Shown piece by piece: positions 8,675-17,998 of a DNA stretch of 64,000 nt. This DNA is from JALZMG01 sp963844175 (GTDB taxonomy: Bacteria; Actinomycetota; Acidimicrobiia; Acidimicrobiales; Ilumatobacteraceae): the NCBI GenBank assembly GCA_963844175.1, contig CAWJNE010000013.1:62001-126000 (forward strand). Direction: 5' to 3'. The translations under genes were made by a program, and so were the position numbers. The notes beneath the pieces are model-generated. The model saw only the letters and a list, made by a program, of their open reading frames with translations. It did no database searches and was not told the DNA's origin. Each line of letters begins with the position of its first letter. The stretch's first letter is position 1.

Positions 8675-10177
8675 TCACGCTTCGACGGCGTCTCGGCTCG
8701 TTCGTCCGCACACGACCAGGACGTAGGCGGCGACGGCGGCGAACGCCAACGATCCGACGATCCAGACGAGCCGAGGGCTCGGCCCGCTCGTCCACCACCA
8801 CTCGGCCCCTCGATCGAGGTCGAAGTCGCGCACGTCGACGCCGGTGACGAAGCGCCGGATCGTGAGCTGCAGTGCTGCGCTGTGGGCGACGGGGACGGCG
8901 ATGGCGAGCGCGATCCGCTGCGATCGCGTGAACAGGTCGGCCGTGGCGTCGGTCCGTTGGAGCAGCGCCACGGCCAGCAGCACCAGCAGCATCGGCAGGA
9001 TGTAGCGAGGTTGGACGTCCTCGCCGACGAACTCCTCGCCCGCGATCAACACCGCGAACGGGATCACGGTGACCGCCGTCGCGGCCACGGCCAGCGCGAT
9101 CCACTTCTCGCGCCACGCATCAGCCAGCCCCCTGAAGAGCGCCGCTCCGACGACAGCGACCATGGTGCCGGACACGATCGGCGGCATCGGGATGTCGCCC
9201 CAGCCGAGGCCCCACGTCCCTGCCGGACCCGTCCAGAGCAGTGGCAGGCCGATGATGTTCTCGAAGAGCAGCTCGGAGGTCCCGCGGTCGAACTCGGCCA
9301 CCTCCAATCCCTCCGTCGCGTACTCGGTCGCTCCGGAGATCGCGATGGCGACGATGCTGGCCAACGCCGCAGCAACGGGGAGGGCGAGGAGCCGACGATC
9401 GGAGCGAAGGCGATGCCACGACAAGGCCACGACGACGGCGCTCGAAGCGGCGATCCACACCGCGCCGTCGCGACGCGAGATGAGCGCGAACACGACGCCG
9501 ATCGTGGCGATCGCGACGGCCGCCCATCGGCGCCCTCCTGGTCCAGCCCTGATGGCGGCCAGGGCACCACCGGCGAAACCGAACACGCCGGCGATCGTCA
9601 TCCCACTCGGGTTGTTGGAGGCGAACAGGAAGATCGCCAACGGGACGGAGCCGATCACGCCAGCCAACGCGAAGCTGCGCCGTACCTGCGCGTCTGCGAC
9701 GAGCACGGTCGCCACCATCAGCCCGACGGAGAATGACCACGCCAGCAGCCGCATCGTCAAGACCGACGGCGTCGGTCGGTCCGTGACGAGGAACCCGAAG
9801 AGCGCGTGATACCCGCCGGGGTAGGAGTCGTCGTCGGCCCGCGACACCGTCGGTACGGCCGACTGCTCGGCCGGTGGTTGGCACGTCGCCGAGATCGTCG
9901 CATCTCCGTAAAAGCAGTCCACCCAGTTCTGAGCGATGGCCCGCGGCACGATGACCTGGACCTCTTTGGGGAAGGGCTTCCGGCCGGTGTTGGTGCACAG
10001 CCGGTCGGGTGCGGTTGCGCTGCACCAGATCGTCCCGAGGTGGAAGTCGTCGTCGGGGCTGGCGCCAATCGGCGAGGCGAGCGACCAGCACGCTCCGACC
10101 AGCAGCAGACCGACGGCGATGGCGACGCCGGTAATCAGACGTCGACCCCGTCGGCTGGTCGTAACGTGGGCGCTCAT
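8675..10177 (-). CDS. DUF2142 family membrane protein (paralogue 2)
   Basis: 500 residues, collinear with the DUF2142 proteins at 3846-5414 and 24901-26513. It has an N-terminal helix, then SPIGASPDDDFHLGTIWCS, a Cys-containing extracytoplasmic loop, FASNNPSG, ISRRD, LPLLWTG and the QPRYILP block. ATG 10177 gives a short basic cytoplasmic tail before helix 1; an upstream extension would overlap the rmlC promoter region. It is the first gene of a three-gene minus-strand run (DUF2142, GT2, DUF2304), which suggests they act in one glycan step. Function is unknown beyond association with surface polysaccharide synthesis. Confidence 0.83.
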   Translation of the reverse strand: MSAHVTTSRRGRRLITGVAIAVGLLLVGACWSLASPIGASPDDDFHLGTIWCSATAPDRLCTNTGRKPFPKEVQVIVPRAIAQNWVDCFYGDATISATCQPPAEQSAVPTVSRADDDSYPGGYHALFGFLVTDRPTPSVLTMRLLAWSFSVGLMVATVLVADAQVRRSFALAGVIGSVPLAIFLFASNNPSGMTIAGVFGFAGGALAAIRAGPGGRRWAAVAIATIGVVFALISRRDGAVWIAASSAVVVALSWHRLRSDRRLLALPVAAALASIVAIAISGATEYATEGLEVAEFDRGTSELLFENIIGLPLLWTGPAGTWGLGWGDIPMPPIVSGTMVAVVGAALFRGLADAWREKWIALAVAATAVTVIPFAVLIAGEEFVGEDVQPRYILPMLLVLLAVALLQRTDATADLFTRSQRIALAIAVPVAHSAALQLTIRRFVTGVDVRDFDLDRGAEWWWTSGPSPRLVWIVGSLAFAAVAAYVLVVCGRTSRDAVEA

Positions 10178-10265
10178 CGTGCGTGCATGAGGCGTCGCGA
10201 GGAGGGCGCCGAGCGCAGACTGGCACACTTGGGCTCGACCCGGACAACAAGCCCAGGACACGGAC

Positions 10266-10880
10266 GTGGACATCGAACCCCTCATGATCCCCGGCGCACT
10301 GCGGATCACGCCGAACCAGCACCAGGACGATCGCGGCAGGTTCCTGGAATGGTTCCGCGGCGACCAGTTCCGCGATGCGATTGGTCACGACTTCCACCTC
10401 GAACAGGCGAACTGCTCGATCTCGGGGCGCGGTGTCCTGCGCGGGATCCACTACACCGACGTGCCGCCCGGGCAGGCCAAGTGGGTCACGTGTGTCGCCG
10501 GTGCCGTCTTCGACGTGGTCGTGGACCTCCGCACCGGCTCACCGACCTTCGGTCGTTGGGACGCCGTCGTGCTCGACGACGTCGATCGACGGGGCGTGTA
10601 CCTCGGCGAGGGACTGGGTCACGCCTTCCTGGCGCTGACGCACGGGGCGACGGTGGTCTACGCCTGCTCGAACCGATACGACCCCGAGCGCGACCATGAG
10701 ATCGACCCATTCGATCCGGAGCTGGCCATCGACTGGCCCCGGCAGGCCCTCGACGGATCAAGCATCGAGCCGCAGCTCTCCCTCAAGGACCGCGCCGCTC
10801 CCGGCCTCACCGCAGCGGCTGCTGCCGGCCTGCTCCCTCGCGACGAGGCTGTGCGCGCCTACGTGGCGTCGATCACCTGA
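10266..10880 (+). CDS. rmlC: dTDP-4-dehydrorhamnose 3,5-epimerase-like protein
   Basis: 204-residue cupin of the RmlC family. The catalytic His lies in LRGIHY (about residue 62); the VYACSNRYDP segment holds the Tyr region of the active site; SLKDRAAPGL near the C-terminus matches the conserved (S)xKD block. RmlC converts dTDP-4-keto-6-deoxyglucose to dTDP-4-keto-rhamnose. rmlA, rmlB and rmlD are not in the window, so the product may also be another 3- or 3,5-epimerase of dTDP-deoxysugars. The start is GTG 10266. It is an isolated plus-strand gene between two minus-strand runs. Confidence 0.85.
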   Translation: MDIEPLMIPGALRITPNQHQDDRGRFLEWFRGDQFRDAIGHDFHLEQANCSISGRGVLRGIHYTDVPPGQAKWVTCVAGAVFDVVVDLRTGSPTFGRWDAVVLDDVDRRGVYLGEGLGHAFLALTHGATVVYACSNRYDPERDHEIDPFDPELAIDWPRQALDGSSIEPQLSLKDRAAPGLTAAAAAGLLPRDEAVRAYVASIT

Positions 10881-10889
10881 CCGCTGCAC

Positions 10890-12491
10890 TCAGGATCTGG
10901 CCTGGGGCCGACACCGTGCCGGGACCCACGCCGCCGCTCGCCTGACGAGGTCGGTCAGGCCCGGCCGCTGCCGTTCGAGCCACCACGCTTGACCGGGCTC
11001 GAAGGCGGGGCTGCCGTACGGGTCACCGCGGAGCACGTGGCCCCAGCGTGCTTCGAGCAGCTGCACCTCCGATGGCGTTGCCGTCGGATCACGCGTCTGC
11101 GACTCGAAGTGGTAGAGCGTCGCCTCCGGCGTCCACACGGTGCGCCGCCCGAGGGTCGCGGCTCGGAGGCAGTAGTCGATGTCGTTGAAGGCCACGGCGA
11201 ACTCGCTCGACAGCCCGCCCAGTTCGTCCCACAAGGCGCGTGGTGTCGCCAGGCAGGCCCCCGTCACGGCACTCACCTCGCGAGCCACCCGCAGCAGGTC
11301 GAAGGGTCCGGGAAAATCGCCGCCGAACCCGGCGAAGACGTGCCGGGGGTGGACGTTGAGCAGGATCCCACCGTGCTGCACCGTCCCATCGGCATGGAGC
11401 AGTCGAGCTCCGACCACGCCGACATCGCGTTCGAAGAAGTAGCCGACCATGGCCGACAGCCAGCCGGGCTGCTCGACAAGCACGTCGTCGTTGAGGAGGA
11501 CGACATGCTCGCCTCGTGACGCCGCGACCCCGGCGTTGCAGCGGGCCGAGAAGTCGAACGGCCCGTCGGAGTCGACCAGCACGACCGGCAGCGCCTCCAG
11601 GGCCGTGCGCACCGCCGGCGGGGTGGCAGGGTCGACGACGACGACCAGTTCGAACTGGGGATGACCTGTCCTGGCAAGCACCGAGCGCACCGCGTCGAGG
11701 GCCAGCGGCCGAGGGACGCCCCATACGGCACGCGTCGCCCCCGCCGTCGGCATGACGATGCTCACCGACGCCGCCGACGCTCGTCGGCGGATGGCAAGCG
11801 AGTCGCCACGCGTCGAGACGTCGGCGGCGACCAGCTGGCGCGCCAGGTGCTCCTGGACGGACTCGACGCTCACGGGGCGGAGCGCCGCGTCGACCTCCTG
11901 ACCGGCGCCGACGCCGATCGCACGGTGGTAGAGCGCTCGTGGCACGTGAATCGTGCGGCGGGCCCGCTCGGCGATGCGCAGGCTGAGGTCGTGTCGGGCG
12001 GCGGCGCCGAGCTGTGTGCGCATACCTCCGAGATCGACCGCCAGCGCCCGCCGGTACAGCGACAGCTGGCCGCAGTAGTCCTGTCCCCGCTGGCGCTCGG
12101 GAGACCAGTCGGGCTTGCGCATCACGGCCGCCGTCCCGCCGCCGTGCACCACCTCATCGGTGTAGACGTGGTCGACGTCGTCGAACCAGCCGAGCGCTCG
12201 ATCGATCGTGGCCAACGCCTGATGGTCCAGCCACCCGTTGGGTTCGAGCCATCCCACGAGCTCGCCGGTCGCGACCCGCAACGCGGAACTTTCGCTCGCC
12301 GGCTCGTCGTCGACCGCCTGGACGATGTGCACTCGAGGATCACCAGCGACGCTGCCGAGATCCAGTCCCTCCGGCACGAGCAGCTCCCAGGAGCGGCACG
12401 TCTGGCGGACGATCGAGCGCAGCGCACGGTCGCGCTCGTGACGGCACCAGTCACCCGTCGGGGCGACGATCGAGAACCGTGGCCGCGTCAT
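10890..12491 (-). CDS. Glycosyltransferase with two GT2 domains
   Basis: 533 residues. The first domain (about 5-230) begins FSIVAPTGDW and retains a GT-A fold with LVGWLEPNGWL. The second (about 250-500) begins VSIVMPTAG, contains VVLLNDDV as the DXD-like site, FNDIDYCLRA as acceptor motif and a basic C-terminus. Tandem GT2 proteins of this type build or decorate cell-wall glycans from NDP-sugars. ATG 12491 overlaps the stop of an upstream broken frame by 4 bases (ATGA), a sign of translational coupling. It is the last gene of the long minus-strand polysaccharide operon that starts near 23691. Confidence 0.85.
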   Translation of the reverse strand: MTRPRFSIVAPTGDWCRHERDRALRSIVRQTCRSWELLVPEGLDLGSVAGDPRVHIVQAVDDEPASESSALRVATGELVGWLEPNGWLDHQALATIDRALGWFDDVDHVYTDEVVHGGGTAAVMRKPDWSPERQRGQDYCGQLSLYRRALAVDLGGMRTQLGAAARHDLSLRIAERARRTIHVPRALYHRAIGVGAGQEVDAALRPVSVESVQEHLARQLVAADVSTRGDSLAIRRRASAASVSIVMPTAGATRAVWGVPRPLALDAVRSVLARTGHPQFELVVVVDPATPPAVRTALEALPVVLVDSDGPFDFSARCNAGVAASRGEHVVLLNDDVLVEQPGWLSAMVGYFFERDVGVVGARLLHADGTVQHGGILLNVHPRHVFAGFGGDFPGPFDLLRVAREVSAVTGACLATPRALWDELGGLSSEFAVAFNDIDYCLRAATLGRRTVWTPEATLYHFESQTRDPTATPSEVQLLEARWGHVLRGDPYGSPAFEPGQAWWLERQRPGLTDLVRRAAAWVPARCRPQARS

Positions 12492-12696
12492 CGAGTGATC
12501 AGCATCCGGAGGCGCCGCCACAGCGCCACCGCTCGGCGCCGTCGTCGCGTGCGCCGCCACATCGTGCGCTGGAGGCGCAGGATCTCCCCGCGGGCGACGC
12601 CGAGCTGGTGTTCGAGCCGCGGGCATGGGCGATCGCCAGATCGAGGGCCCGCCGCTGGTCGTCGGCAGTCTCAGCGCTTGGTGGATCGAGTGACAC
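12488..12696 (-). pseudogene. Possible small basic coiled-coil protein, frameshifted
   Basis: Between the HAD gene and the tandem GT2 gene, two frames join into one peptide of about 68 residues if one base is restored near 12597. The N-terminal part contains DDQRRALDLAIAHAR; the C-terminal part contains RGEILRLQRTMW followed by a poly-Arg stretch and LRMLITR. The stop overlaps the ATG of the next gene as ATGA. The heptad-like Leu pattern suggests a short helix with a basic tail. It could equally be noncoding; no family is recognised. Confidence 0.3.
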
Positions 12697-15277
12697 CGGA
12701 CTTCAGCAGGTCGTTCACGAGCTGGCGAACCATTCGTTCGGTGCCCGTCGCCCGGACCATTCGGACGGCGTGCGGGATCAACCGATCGGCCGAGAGGCGG
12801 GCCACGCCTTCGCCGCGGACGAGTAGCGACTGGACCAGCGCGTTGCGCTTCGGTTCGAACGGATCAGCCTCCAGCTCGACCAGCACGCGGAGGCGTTGGT
12901 TCGGCGCCAGGCGAAGCGACATCGCCTCGAGCGGCACGGTGAGCCGAAGCGTGCGCCCCTTCACCACGGCCCGATCGGCGGCGATGACCTTGGCGCCACG
13001 GCCGACGGACACCTGCTCGAACGATGAGAACTGCTCGGTGATCGAGCCCTCGGCGTCCTGCAGCTCGACGCTGATCCGACGAAGGCGCACGATCGCGGGG
13101 CCACAGGCGATGGCGATGCGGACGGACGCGAGACGCCGACCCTCGGCACCGACGTACACGGCGACGACGTCGCCGGCACGCCGACCGACTGCGGTCAGCG
13201 CGACCACGGCGCGACCCGCCCCGGCGTCGGAGAGTGTCCCTGACACAGACATCGGCGACGTCTCGACCTCGCCGCCGTTGAGCATGGCGACCGCCGACGC
13301 CCACAGCAGCTCGTCCATCTCCAGGACACTGGCGAGCATCGCGCTCGCTGGGCCCCGTTCCTCGAAGATGGCCGGGACAATGGCCTCCACGGACCGAGCT
13401 CCAAGGTTGTCGTCGTGGCGCCAGGTCCGGAACAGCTCGATCTCCTGACGTGTCGGCCGGGCCGAGAAGCGCAACAACGCCTGGCGGGCGGCGACGCGCC
13501 ACACCTCGATGGCGACCGCCGGTTTCCGACCGCCGCCATCTCGCTCGTGCCCTGACCACTCGTCGAGGAAGGAGCGTGCGCCGTCCTGGACGCGGGCGAT
13601 GGCGTTCCACTGGTTCGACTCGATGTCGTCGTGAGCCCGCTCCGGGGCTCCGTTGTCGTCGTACCGCATGATCGAGCCACCTCGGGCCAAGCAGCTCTGC
13701 TCGATGAGCTCCGGGTTGCGGAAGATCGGTTCGAGCTCGTCGGGCGAGCCGAGGTGGGCGATGAACCCTTCGATGCGGTTCGTCGCGCTGAGATTCCGTT
13801 GGGCACCGACGTTCGTCGCCAGGTAGAAGCCGCGCAGCACGCCAGCGAACCCGACGTCACCCAGCGCCGACGAGAGGGACCGCTGGATCGATCCGGCCCA
13901 GCCGAGGTCGACGACGCCGATCTGATCGGTGTCCACGTCGACGGCCGACTCCAGGTAGCGAGTGACCCCGCCTCGCCGACGCTCCAACTCCACCTGCGCC
14001 GCCTTCATCAACGCCTCGTCGGCATCGAGCAACCGGAAGAGCTCGCTGGCGTCCAGGCGCGAGACCCGCCGGTCCGGCGTCCAACCCGGGACATCACCTG
14101 GCTGCAGGCCGAGTGCCTCGACGACCTCATCGGCACGACGGGGACGCCGCCCGTACAGCAAATCGGCGAGGTAGCTGACGTTGATGTGCTCGGACCGCCC
14201 TGGTGCCAGCGCGGCGCGCGAGACGTCGAGCACCGTCGTCTCGAGATCCTGCCCCCGTGTCAAGGCGACCTGCTGGACGAACTCGGCCAGGACCGGCCCC
14301 TCGCGCTGGAAGAGGTAGAGGCGGCGCAACCCGAGCTCGGCGCAGCGGGCGCAGACCCAGTTGGCAAAGCCGACAAGCACAGGTCCGTACACGAGCCGGC
14401 CGAACCGCTCGAAACCTGTGAGCACCCGCGTGGTGGCGTCGGAGAGATCGTCGGGTGGGATCAGCCGTGCCCGCAACGCCGTAATGCCGGCATCGCCGGC
14501 GGTCAGGTCGCCGCCGACGGTGCAGACCCGCATCGGGAGTGACTTCGTGCCGGTCTCTTCCATGGTGAGCGCGATCACCTCGTCGCGAGCGACGGGCCAC
14601 CGGACGGCGCGGCCGCCGAGCTCCTTGACCGGCGCCAGATCGGCGTCTGGCAGATCGCCGACGTGCAGGAGACGGGCGGGGTGCAGATCGAGCTCCTTGA
14701 TCAGCACATCGAAGAGTCCGCAGGACTTGGAGAGGCCGAACCCGCTCGAGACGAAGGCCCGCTCGAAGGCCCCTTCCGGGTAGCCGGCGCCCGTGACCAG
14801 CCCCATGATGTCCGCCGCCGAGAGGTAGCTGTCGGAGACCAGCACCATCCGTCGGCCGGCAGCGGCGAGCTCGCCGACGAGCGCCAGCAACTCGCGGTCT
14901 GCGACCAGCGCATCGGCCTCGGCCGCGAGCTCGGCCGTGCGGAGGTCGTCCATGAGCCCTGCGTCGCCGGTGTCCCAGCCCAGGGCCAGCGCCAATTGCA
15001 GGTGCACCTGGCGAAGCGTCACCTCCTTCACGTCGAGCTCCTCGGTGACCAGCTCACGGGCCGCGGCCTCGGCTGCTCGCCGGGCGGTCGCGAACGCCGA
15101 GCCGTCGATGGCCGGGAGGCGGAGGCCGAGCCGGGCGGCGACGCTCGGGATGTCGTGGAACACCTCGATCGGCCGTGGGTAGCGCCGCCAGAGCAACGTG
15201 TCGAAGACGTCGAACGACACCACGCCTTCGTGCTCGTCGAGCACCGCGCGCATCGCCGCAGTACGAACGAACGACAT
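12671..15277 (-). CDS. Large HAD-superfamily protein of a surface-polysaccharide locus (COG5610-like)
   Basis: 868 residues. The HAD motif I SFDVFDTLLWRR lies at residues 21-32, VLVSDSYLS (motif II) near 145 and LLHVGDLPDADL (motif III/IV) near 205. A second domain (about 280-560) with LYLFQREGPVL and VVDLGWAGSIQ is shared with the 887-residue protein at 20030-22693. The C-terminal 250 residues look beta-rich. Such proteins are predicted hydrolases or phosphatases encoded in glycan clusters; no substrate is established. ATG 15277 is preceded by GAGGAGG at good spacing, the clearest SD in this operon. The 3' end overlaps a possible small downstream ORF. Confidence 0.8.
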   Translation of the reverse strand: MSFVRTAAMRAVLDEHEGVVSFDVFDTLLWRRYPRPIEVFHDIPSVAARLGLRLPAIDGSAFATARRAAEAAARELVTEELDVKEVTLRQVHLQLALALGWDTGDAGLMDDLRTAELAAEADALVADRELLALVGELAAAGRRMVLVSDSYLSAADIMGLVTGAGYPEGAFERAFVSSGFGLSKSCGLFDVLIKELDLHPARLLHVGDLPDADLAPVKELGGRAVRWPVARDEVIALTMEETGTKSLPMRVCTVGGDLTAGDAGITALRARLIPPDDLSDATTRVLTGFERFGRLVYGPVLVGFANWVCARCAELGLRRLYLFQREGPVLAEFVQQVALTRGQDLETTVLDVSRAALAPGRSEHINVSYLADLLYGRRPRRADEVVEALGLQPGDVPGWTPDRRVSRLDASELFRLLDADEALMKAAQVELERRRGGVTRYLESAVDVDTDQIGVVDLGWAGSIQRSLSSALGDVGFAGVLRGFYLATNVGAQRNLSATNRIEGFIAHLGSPDELEPIFRNPELIEQSCLARGGSIMRYDDNGAPERAHDDIESNQWNAIARVQDGARSFLDEWSGHERDGGGRKPAVAIEVWRVAARQALLRFSARPTRQEIELFRTWRHDDNLGARSVEAIVPAIFEERGPASAMLASVLEMDELLWASAVAMLNGGEVETSPMSVSGTLSDAGAGRAVVALTAVGRRAGDVVAVYVGAEGRRLASVRIAIACGPAIVRLRRISVELQDAEGSITEQFSSFEQVSVGRGAKVIAADRAVVKGRTLRLTVPLEAMSLRLAPNQRLRVLVELEADPFEPKRNALVQSLLVRGEGVARLSADRLIPHAVRMVRATGTERMVRQLVNDLLKSGVTRSTKR

Positions 15278-15425
15278 GGGGTTGATCCTCCTCAGAGCGT
15301 TGGTCGACGCCGGCCCTGGTCGAGTCGGTCCCGCTCGCTCGCGAGAGTGCTCGGTCGACCGATGCGGGGTTCCGGGGAGCATACTGACGCCCGTCTTCGA
15401 CTCGCCGGCGTCGTCGCCCCCCCGA

Positions 15426-16544
15426 TCACGGTGATCCTGACCTCCTGGTCCGAGATCTGGCGACCCGTTCCGCCAGATGTCGGACCAGGAGGCCGAGCGC
15501 GGTACCACGGTCTTGCGCCCCCCGGGCCGGAGGAACTGGGTCAGTCGGCGGCTGGCCGTTCCACCCGGGCGGGGCCAGCGGGTAGCGGCCCGCCAGGTCC
15601 TCGCGTCGCGCCGCGTTGAAGGCCGCCGCCGCTGAGCGATCATCGGCTCCCCTCGGCTTGCGCAACACGACGTTCAACACGGACCGGGCGAAGGCGCAGG
15701 GCACGGCGATCGACTCGGCGAGCATGTACTGCAACAGCAAGAGCTCGTCGAGGTAGATGCCGAACCACGAAGTGATCTCGTCCTCGTAGCCGTCGGCGAT
15801 CACGATCTCCTCGAGTGGCTCGTCGAGGGCGGCGAGGAACTCGTGGAAGCTGGCGCCGAGGCCGAAGCGGACCCGTCCAATGCTCGCCTCGACCGGGTTT
15901 GGATCGGCGGCGGCGCGGCCGACGACATCGCGATAGGCCGCCCGAGGCGAGAGATCGATGAGGCGGAAGGCAAGCTCGTCGGGTAGCAGGTGCAGGAAGT
16001 CCACCTCGGAGCTGTGCCGGTCGCGATACGCCAACCGGTTCGGTGTCTCGATGATGGCGATCGCTCCCCCGGGAGGAAGGGCCTCCCACAGGGAGGCGAG
16101 CGTCTGCAACCGCTCGGCGACGGTGAGGTGCTCCAACACCGCGTAGAGCACGAACACGTCGGCGTCGGTGACGGCCAGGGCGGCGGCCAGGATCTCCTCG
16201 GGCGGGCAGGTGCGGAACTCGACGTTCGTCACGTCGTGAGCAACCGCTCGGGCCCGGGCCGCATCGACAGACGGCTGGTCGACGTCAACCGCCACCACCC
16301 ACTGGCAATGCTCAGCCATGGCGACCGTGCTCGACCCGGTCCCGCACCCGATCTCGACGATGCGGGCGCTCGGCAGGTCGATGGCGCGGTCCAGCCACGG
16401 CACGCCGTGGCGGCGGGAATCCAGGTACCGATCCACCAACGCCACCGTCATGCCCTGCTTGCCCTCGGGAGTTTCCCGGAAGGCCGCGTCCCACTCACTG
16501 AAGACCAGCTCCCGGAACGTCGGCATCAGCCGTTCGGTGATCAC
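15426..16544 (-). CDS. Class I SAM-dependent methyltransferase
   Basis: 372 residues. Motif I is VEIGCGTGSST, followed by VVAVDVDQPSVD (ribose-binding acidic loop) and VLYAVLEHL (motif II-like). A C-terminal part of about 130 residues includes WFGIYLDELLLLQYM. It may methylate a glycan or glycolipid in this operon. GTG 16544 starts the frame; ATG 16526 is an alternative. The last 25 residues are encoded by a perfect long hairpin (15441-15492) and are unusually Arg/Ser-rich. The natural stop may therefore lie earlier, with a frameshift extending the frame, or the hairpin may simply overlap the 3' end. Confidence 0.75.
   Translation of the reverse strand: MITERLMPTFRELVFSEWDAAFRETPEGKQGMTVALVDRYLDSRRHGVPWLDRAIDLPSARIVEIGCGTGSSTVAMAEHCQWVVAVDVDQPSVDAARARAVAHDVTNVEFRTCPPEEILAAALAVTDADVFVLYAVLEHLTVAERLQTLASLWEALPPGGAIAIIETPNRLAYRDRHSSEVDFLHLLPDELAFRLIDLSPRAAYRDVVGRAAADPNPVEASIGRVRFGLGASFHEFLAALDEPLEEIVIADGYEDEITSWFGIYLDELLLLQYMLAESIAVPCAFARSVLNVVLRKPRGADDRSAAAAFNAARREDLAGRYPLAPPGWNGQPPTDPVPPARGAQDRGTALGLLVRHLAERVARSRTRRSGSP
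15441..15492. terminator. Very strong 22-bp hairpin at the methyltransferase 3' end
   Basis: Arms of 13 bp (CCTCCTGGTCCGA / TCGGACCAGGAGG) and 8 bp (ATCTGGCG / CGCCAGAT), separated by one G:G mismatch, enclose an 8-nt loop. It lies in the last codons of the methyltransferase and 164 bases before the HAD gene. It could terminate or attenuate the operon, after which the HAD gene would need its own promoter in 15278-15425. The ATCTGG core is shared with hairpins at 7261 and 59281. Confidence 0.6.
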
Positions 16545-16615
16545 GGCAGCGCGCCGCGTCGTCGTCGAGCTCCCGAATCGTCATGTCGATCGCGTGCTCC
16601 TCATGACCGTTCGGC

Positions 16616-17998
16616 TCACAGCGAGTCCATCCGAACGCCCGACCCTGACCCCTGCCGCACCTCGACGCGCACGGATCGGAGATCGTTGTTGAAGGCGCCG
16701 TGGACCGGTCGACGGGGCACGCAGACCAGCCTGAGGACGCTCTGGACCCAGCCGATGATGTCGTGGTGCAGCGGATGGAGACCCGATCCCAGCCCCACCG
16801 TCAGCGAGTAGTCACCCTGCTCGACCTCCGGCCACTCGAGCTCGAGCTCCACGACGTAGGAGCCGGCGTCGAGCGGGATGGTCCGGATCTCTGAACCGAG
16901 CGTGTTCTGGCCGAAGAGGGCGTTGCCGACCCGATCGCGGACCAGGTAACCCCACACAGGCCGTTCGATGTCGAGGCCGAGGACGACCTCGAACGACAGG
17001 GTAATGTGCTCGCCCGGGGTGACGATGGCCGCCGCGGCGTCGAGGGCCACGTCACCGGTGGTGGCGTCGCTGCGGCGCACCCACGCTCGCTCGACGCGCA
17101 TGAGCTCGGGCGCCGACGCCCGACCCGCAGGGATCACCACGGCGCCAGCGTCCATCTCGACGTGCTCGTCGAGGTCGGGAGGCGAGTCGTCGGTACTCGG
17201 CGCCTCCTCGGTGGCGATGGGGCGGGCGACGAGCGACCCCGTGCGCGTGCTGCGTTCCCGCAGGTTGAGCGCCGTGTAGACCTCGACCGCCTCCAGTGGC
17301 TCGCCGTCGAACACCACCTGACCGCCGTCCATCACGAGGCAGCGGTTCGAGAGCCTCACGGCGCTGGCCAGATCGTGCGTGACGATCAGCTTGGCCGCAC
17401 CCATCAAGCGCTTGTCGATGAAGTCGTAGCACTTTTGCTGGAAGAAAATGTCGCCCACGGCGAGTGCCTCGTCGACGACGAGGAGGTCGGGGAAGACGTG
17501 CACGGCGGCGGCGAACGCCAAGCGAACGTACATGCCACTCGAGTAGGTCCGCACCGGCTCGTCGATGAACGGACCGATCTCGGCGAAGGCCTCGACCTCC
17601 GGCTCGATTGCCTTGATCTCGGCCTCGCTGAGGCCCTGGATCGCCGCCGACATTCGCAGGTTCTGCCGACCCGTGAAGTCCGGGTTGAACCCCGCACCGA
17701 GCTCGAGAAGCGCCGACGCCCGCCCGACACGATGGACCCCACCAGCGGTCGGCTGCAGCGTGCCGACGACCATCTCCAGCAGCGTCGACTTGCCGCTGCC
17801 GTTGCGACCGATGATCGACAGCCCCTCGCCGCGGCGCAGCTCGAACGACACGTCCGAGACCGCCGGCACCTCGAAGCAGTGCCGTGCGCCCCGACCACTC
17901 CGATCATCGAACGCCTGCAGTAGCCGATGGTGTGGCCGGCTGTAGACCCGGTACACCTTCGTGAGGTGCTCGGCTCGCAGGACGACCTCAGACGACAT
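16616..17998 (-). CDS. wzt: Polysaccharide ABC transporter ATP-binding protein with C-terminal glycan-binding domain (Wzt)
   Basis: 460 residues. The nucleotide-binding domain has Walker A GRNGSGKST (64-72), the YSSGM signature (152-156) characteristic of Wzt/TagH-type exporters, Walker B LLVVDEA (172-178) and the switch His in IVTHD. A separate C-terminal beta-sandwich (about 300-455, with GDYSLTVGLGSGLH) corresponds to the Wzt_C domain, which in O-antigen systems recognises the modified non-reducing end of the finished polymer. ATG 17998 overlaps the stop of the permease gene by 11 bases, so the two are coupled. The system exports a complete glycan chain from the cytoplasm. Confidence 0.92.
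   Translation of the reverse strand: MSSEVVLRAEHLTKVYRVYSRPHHRLLQAFDDRSGRGARHCFEVPAVSDVSFELRRGEGLSIIGRNGSGKSTLLEMVVGTLQPTAGGVHRVGRASALLELGAGFNPDFTGRQNLRMSAAIQGLSEAEIKAIEPEVEAFAEIGPFIDEPVRTYSSGMYVRLAFAAAVHVFPDLLVVDEALAVGDIFFQQKCYDFIDKRLMGAAKLIVTHDLASAVRLSNRCLVMDGGQVVFDGEPLEAVEVYTALNLRERSTRTGSLVARPIATEEAPSTDDSPPDLDEHVEMDAGAVVIPAGRASAPELMRVERAWVRRSDATTGDVALDAAAAIVTPGEHITLSFEVVLGLDIERPVWGYLVRDRVGNALFGQNTLGSEIRTIPLDAGSYVVELELEWPEVEQGDYSLTVGLGSGLHPLHHDIIGWVQSVLRLVCVPRRPVHGAFNNDLRSVRVEVRQGSGSGVRMDSL

Noticed and set aside
8189..9736. 515-codon plus-strand open frame over the GT2 and DUF2142 genes
   Set aside because: Low-complexity basic/acidic composition and complete overlap with two recognised genes.
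11661..13448. 595-codon plus-strand open frame over GT2 and HAD genes
   Set aside because: Shadow frame in high-GC DNA; no domain, and it crosses two well-supported genes on the other strand.
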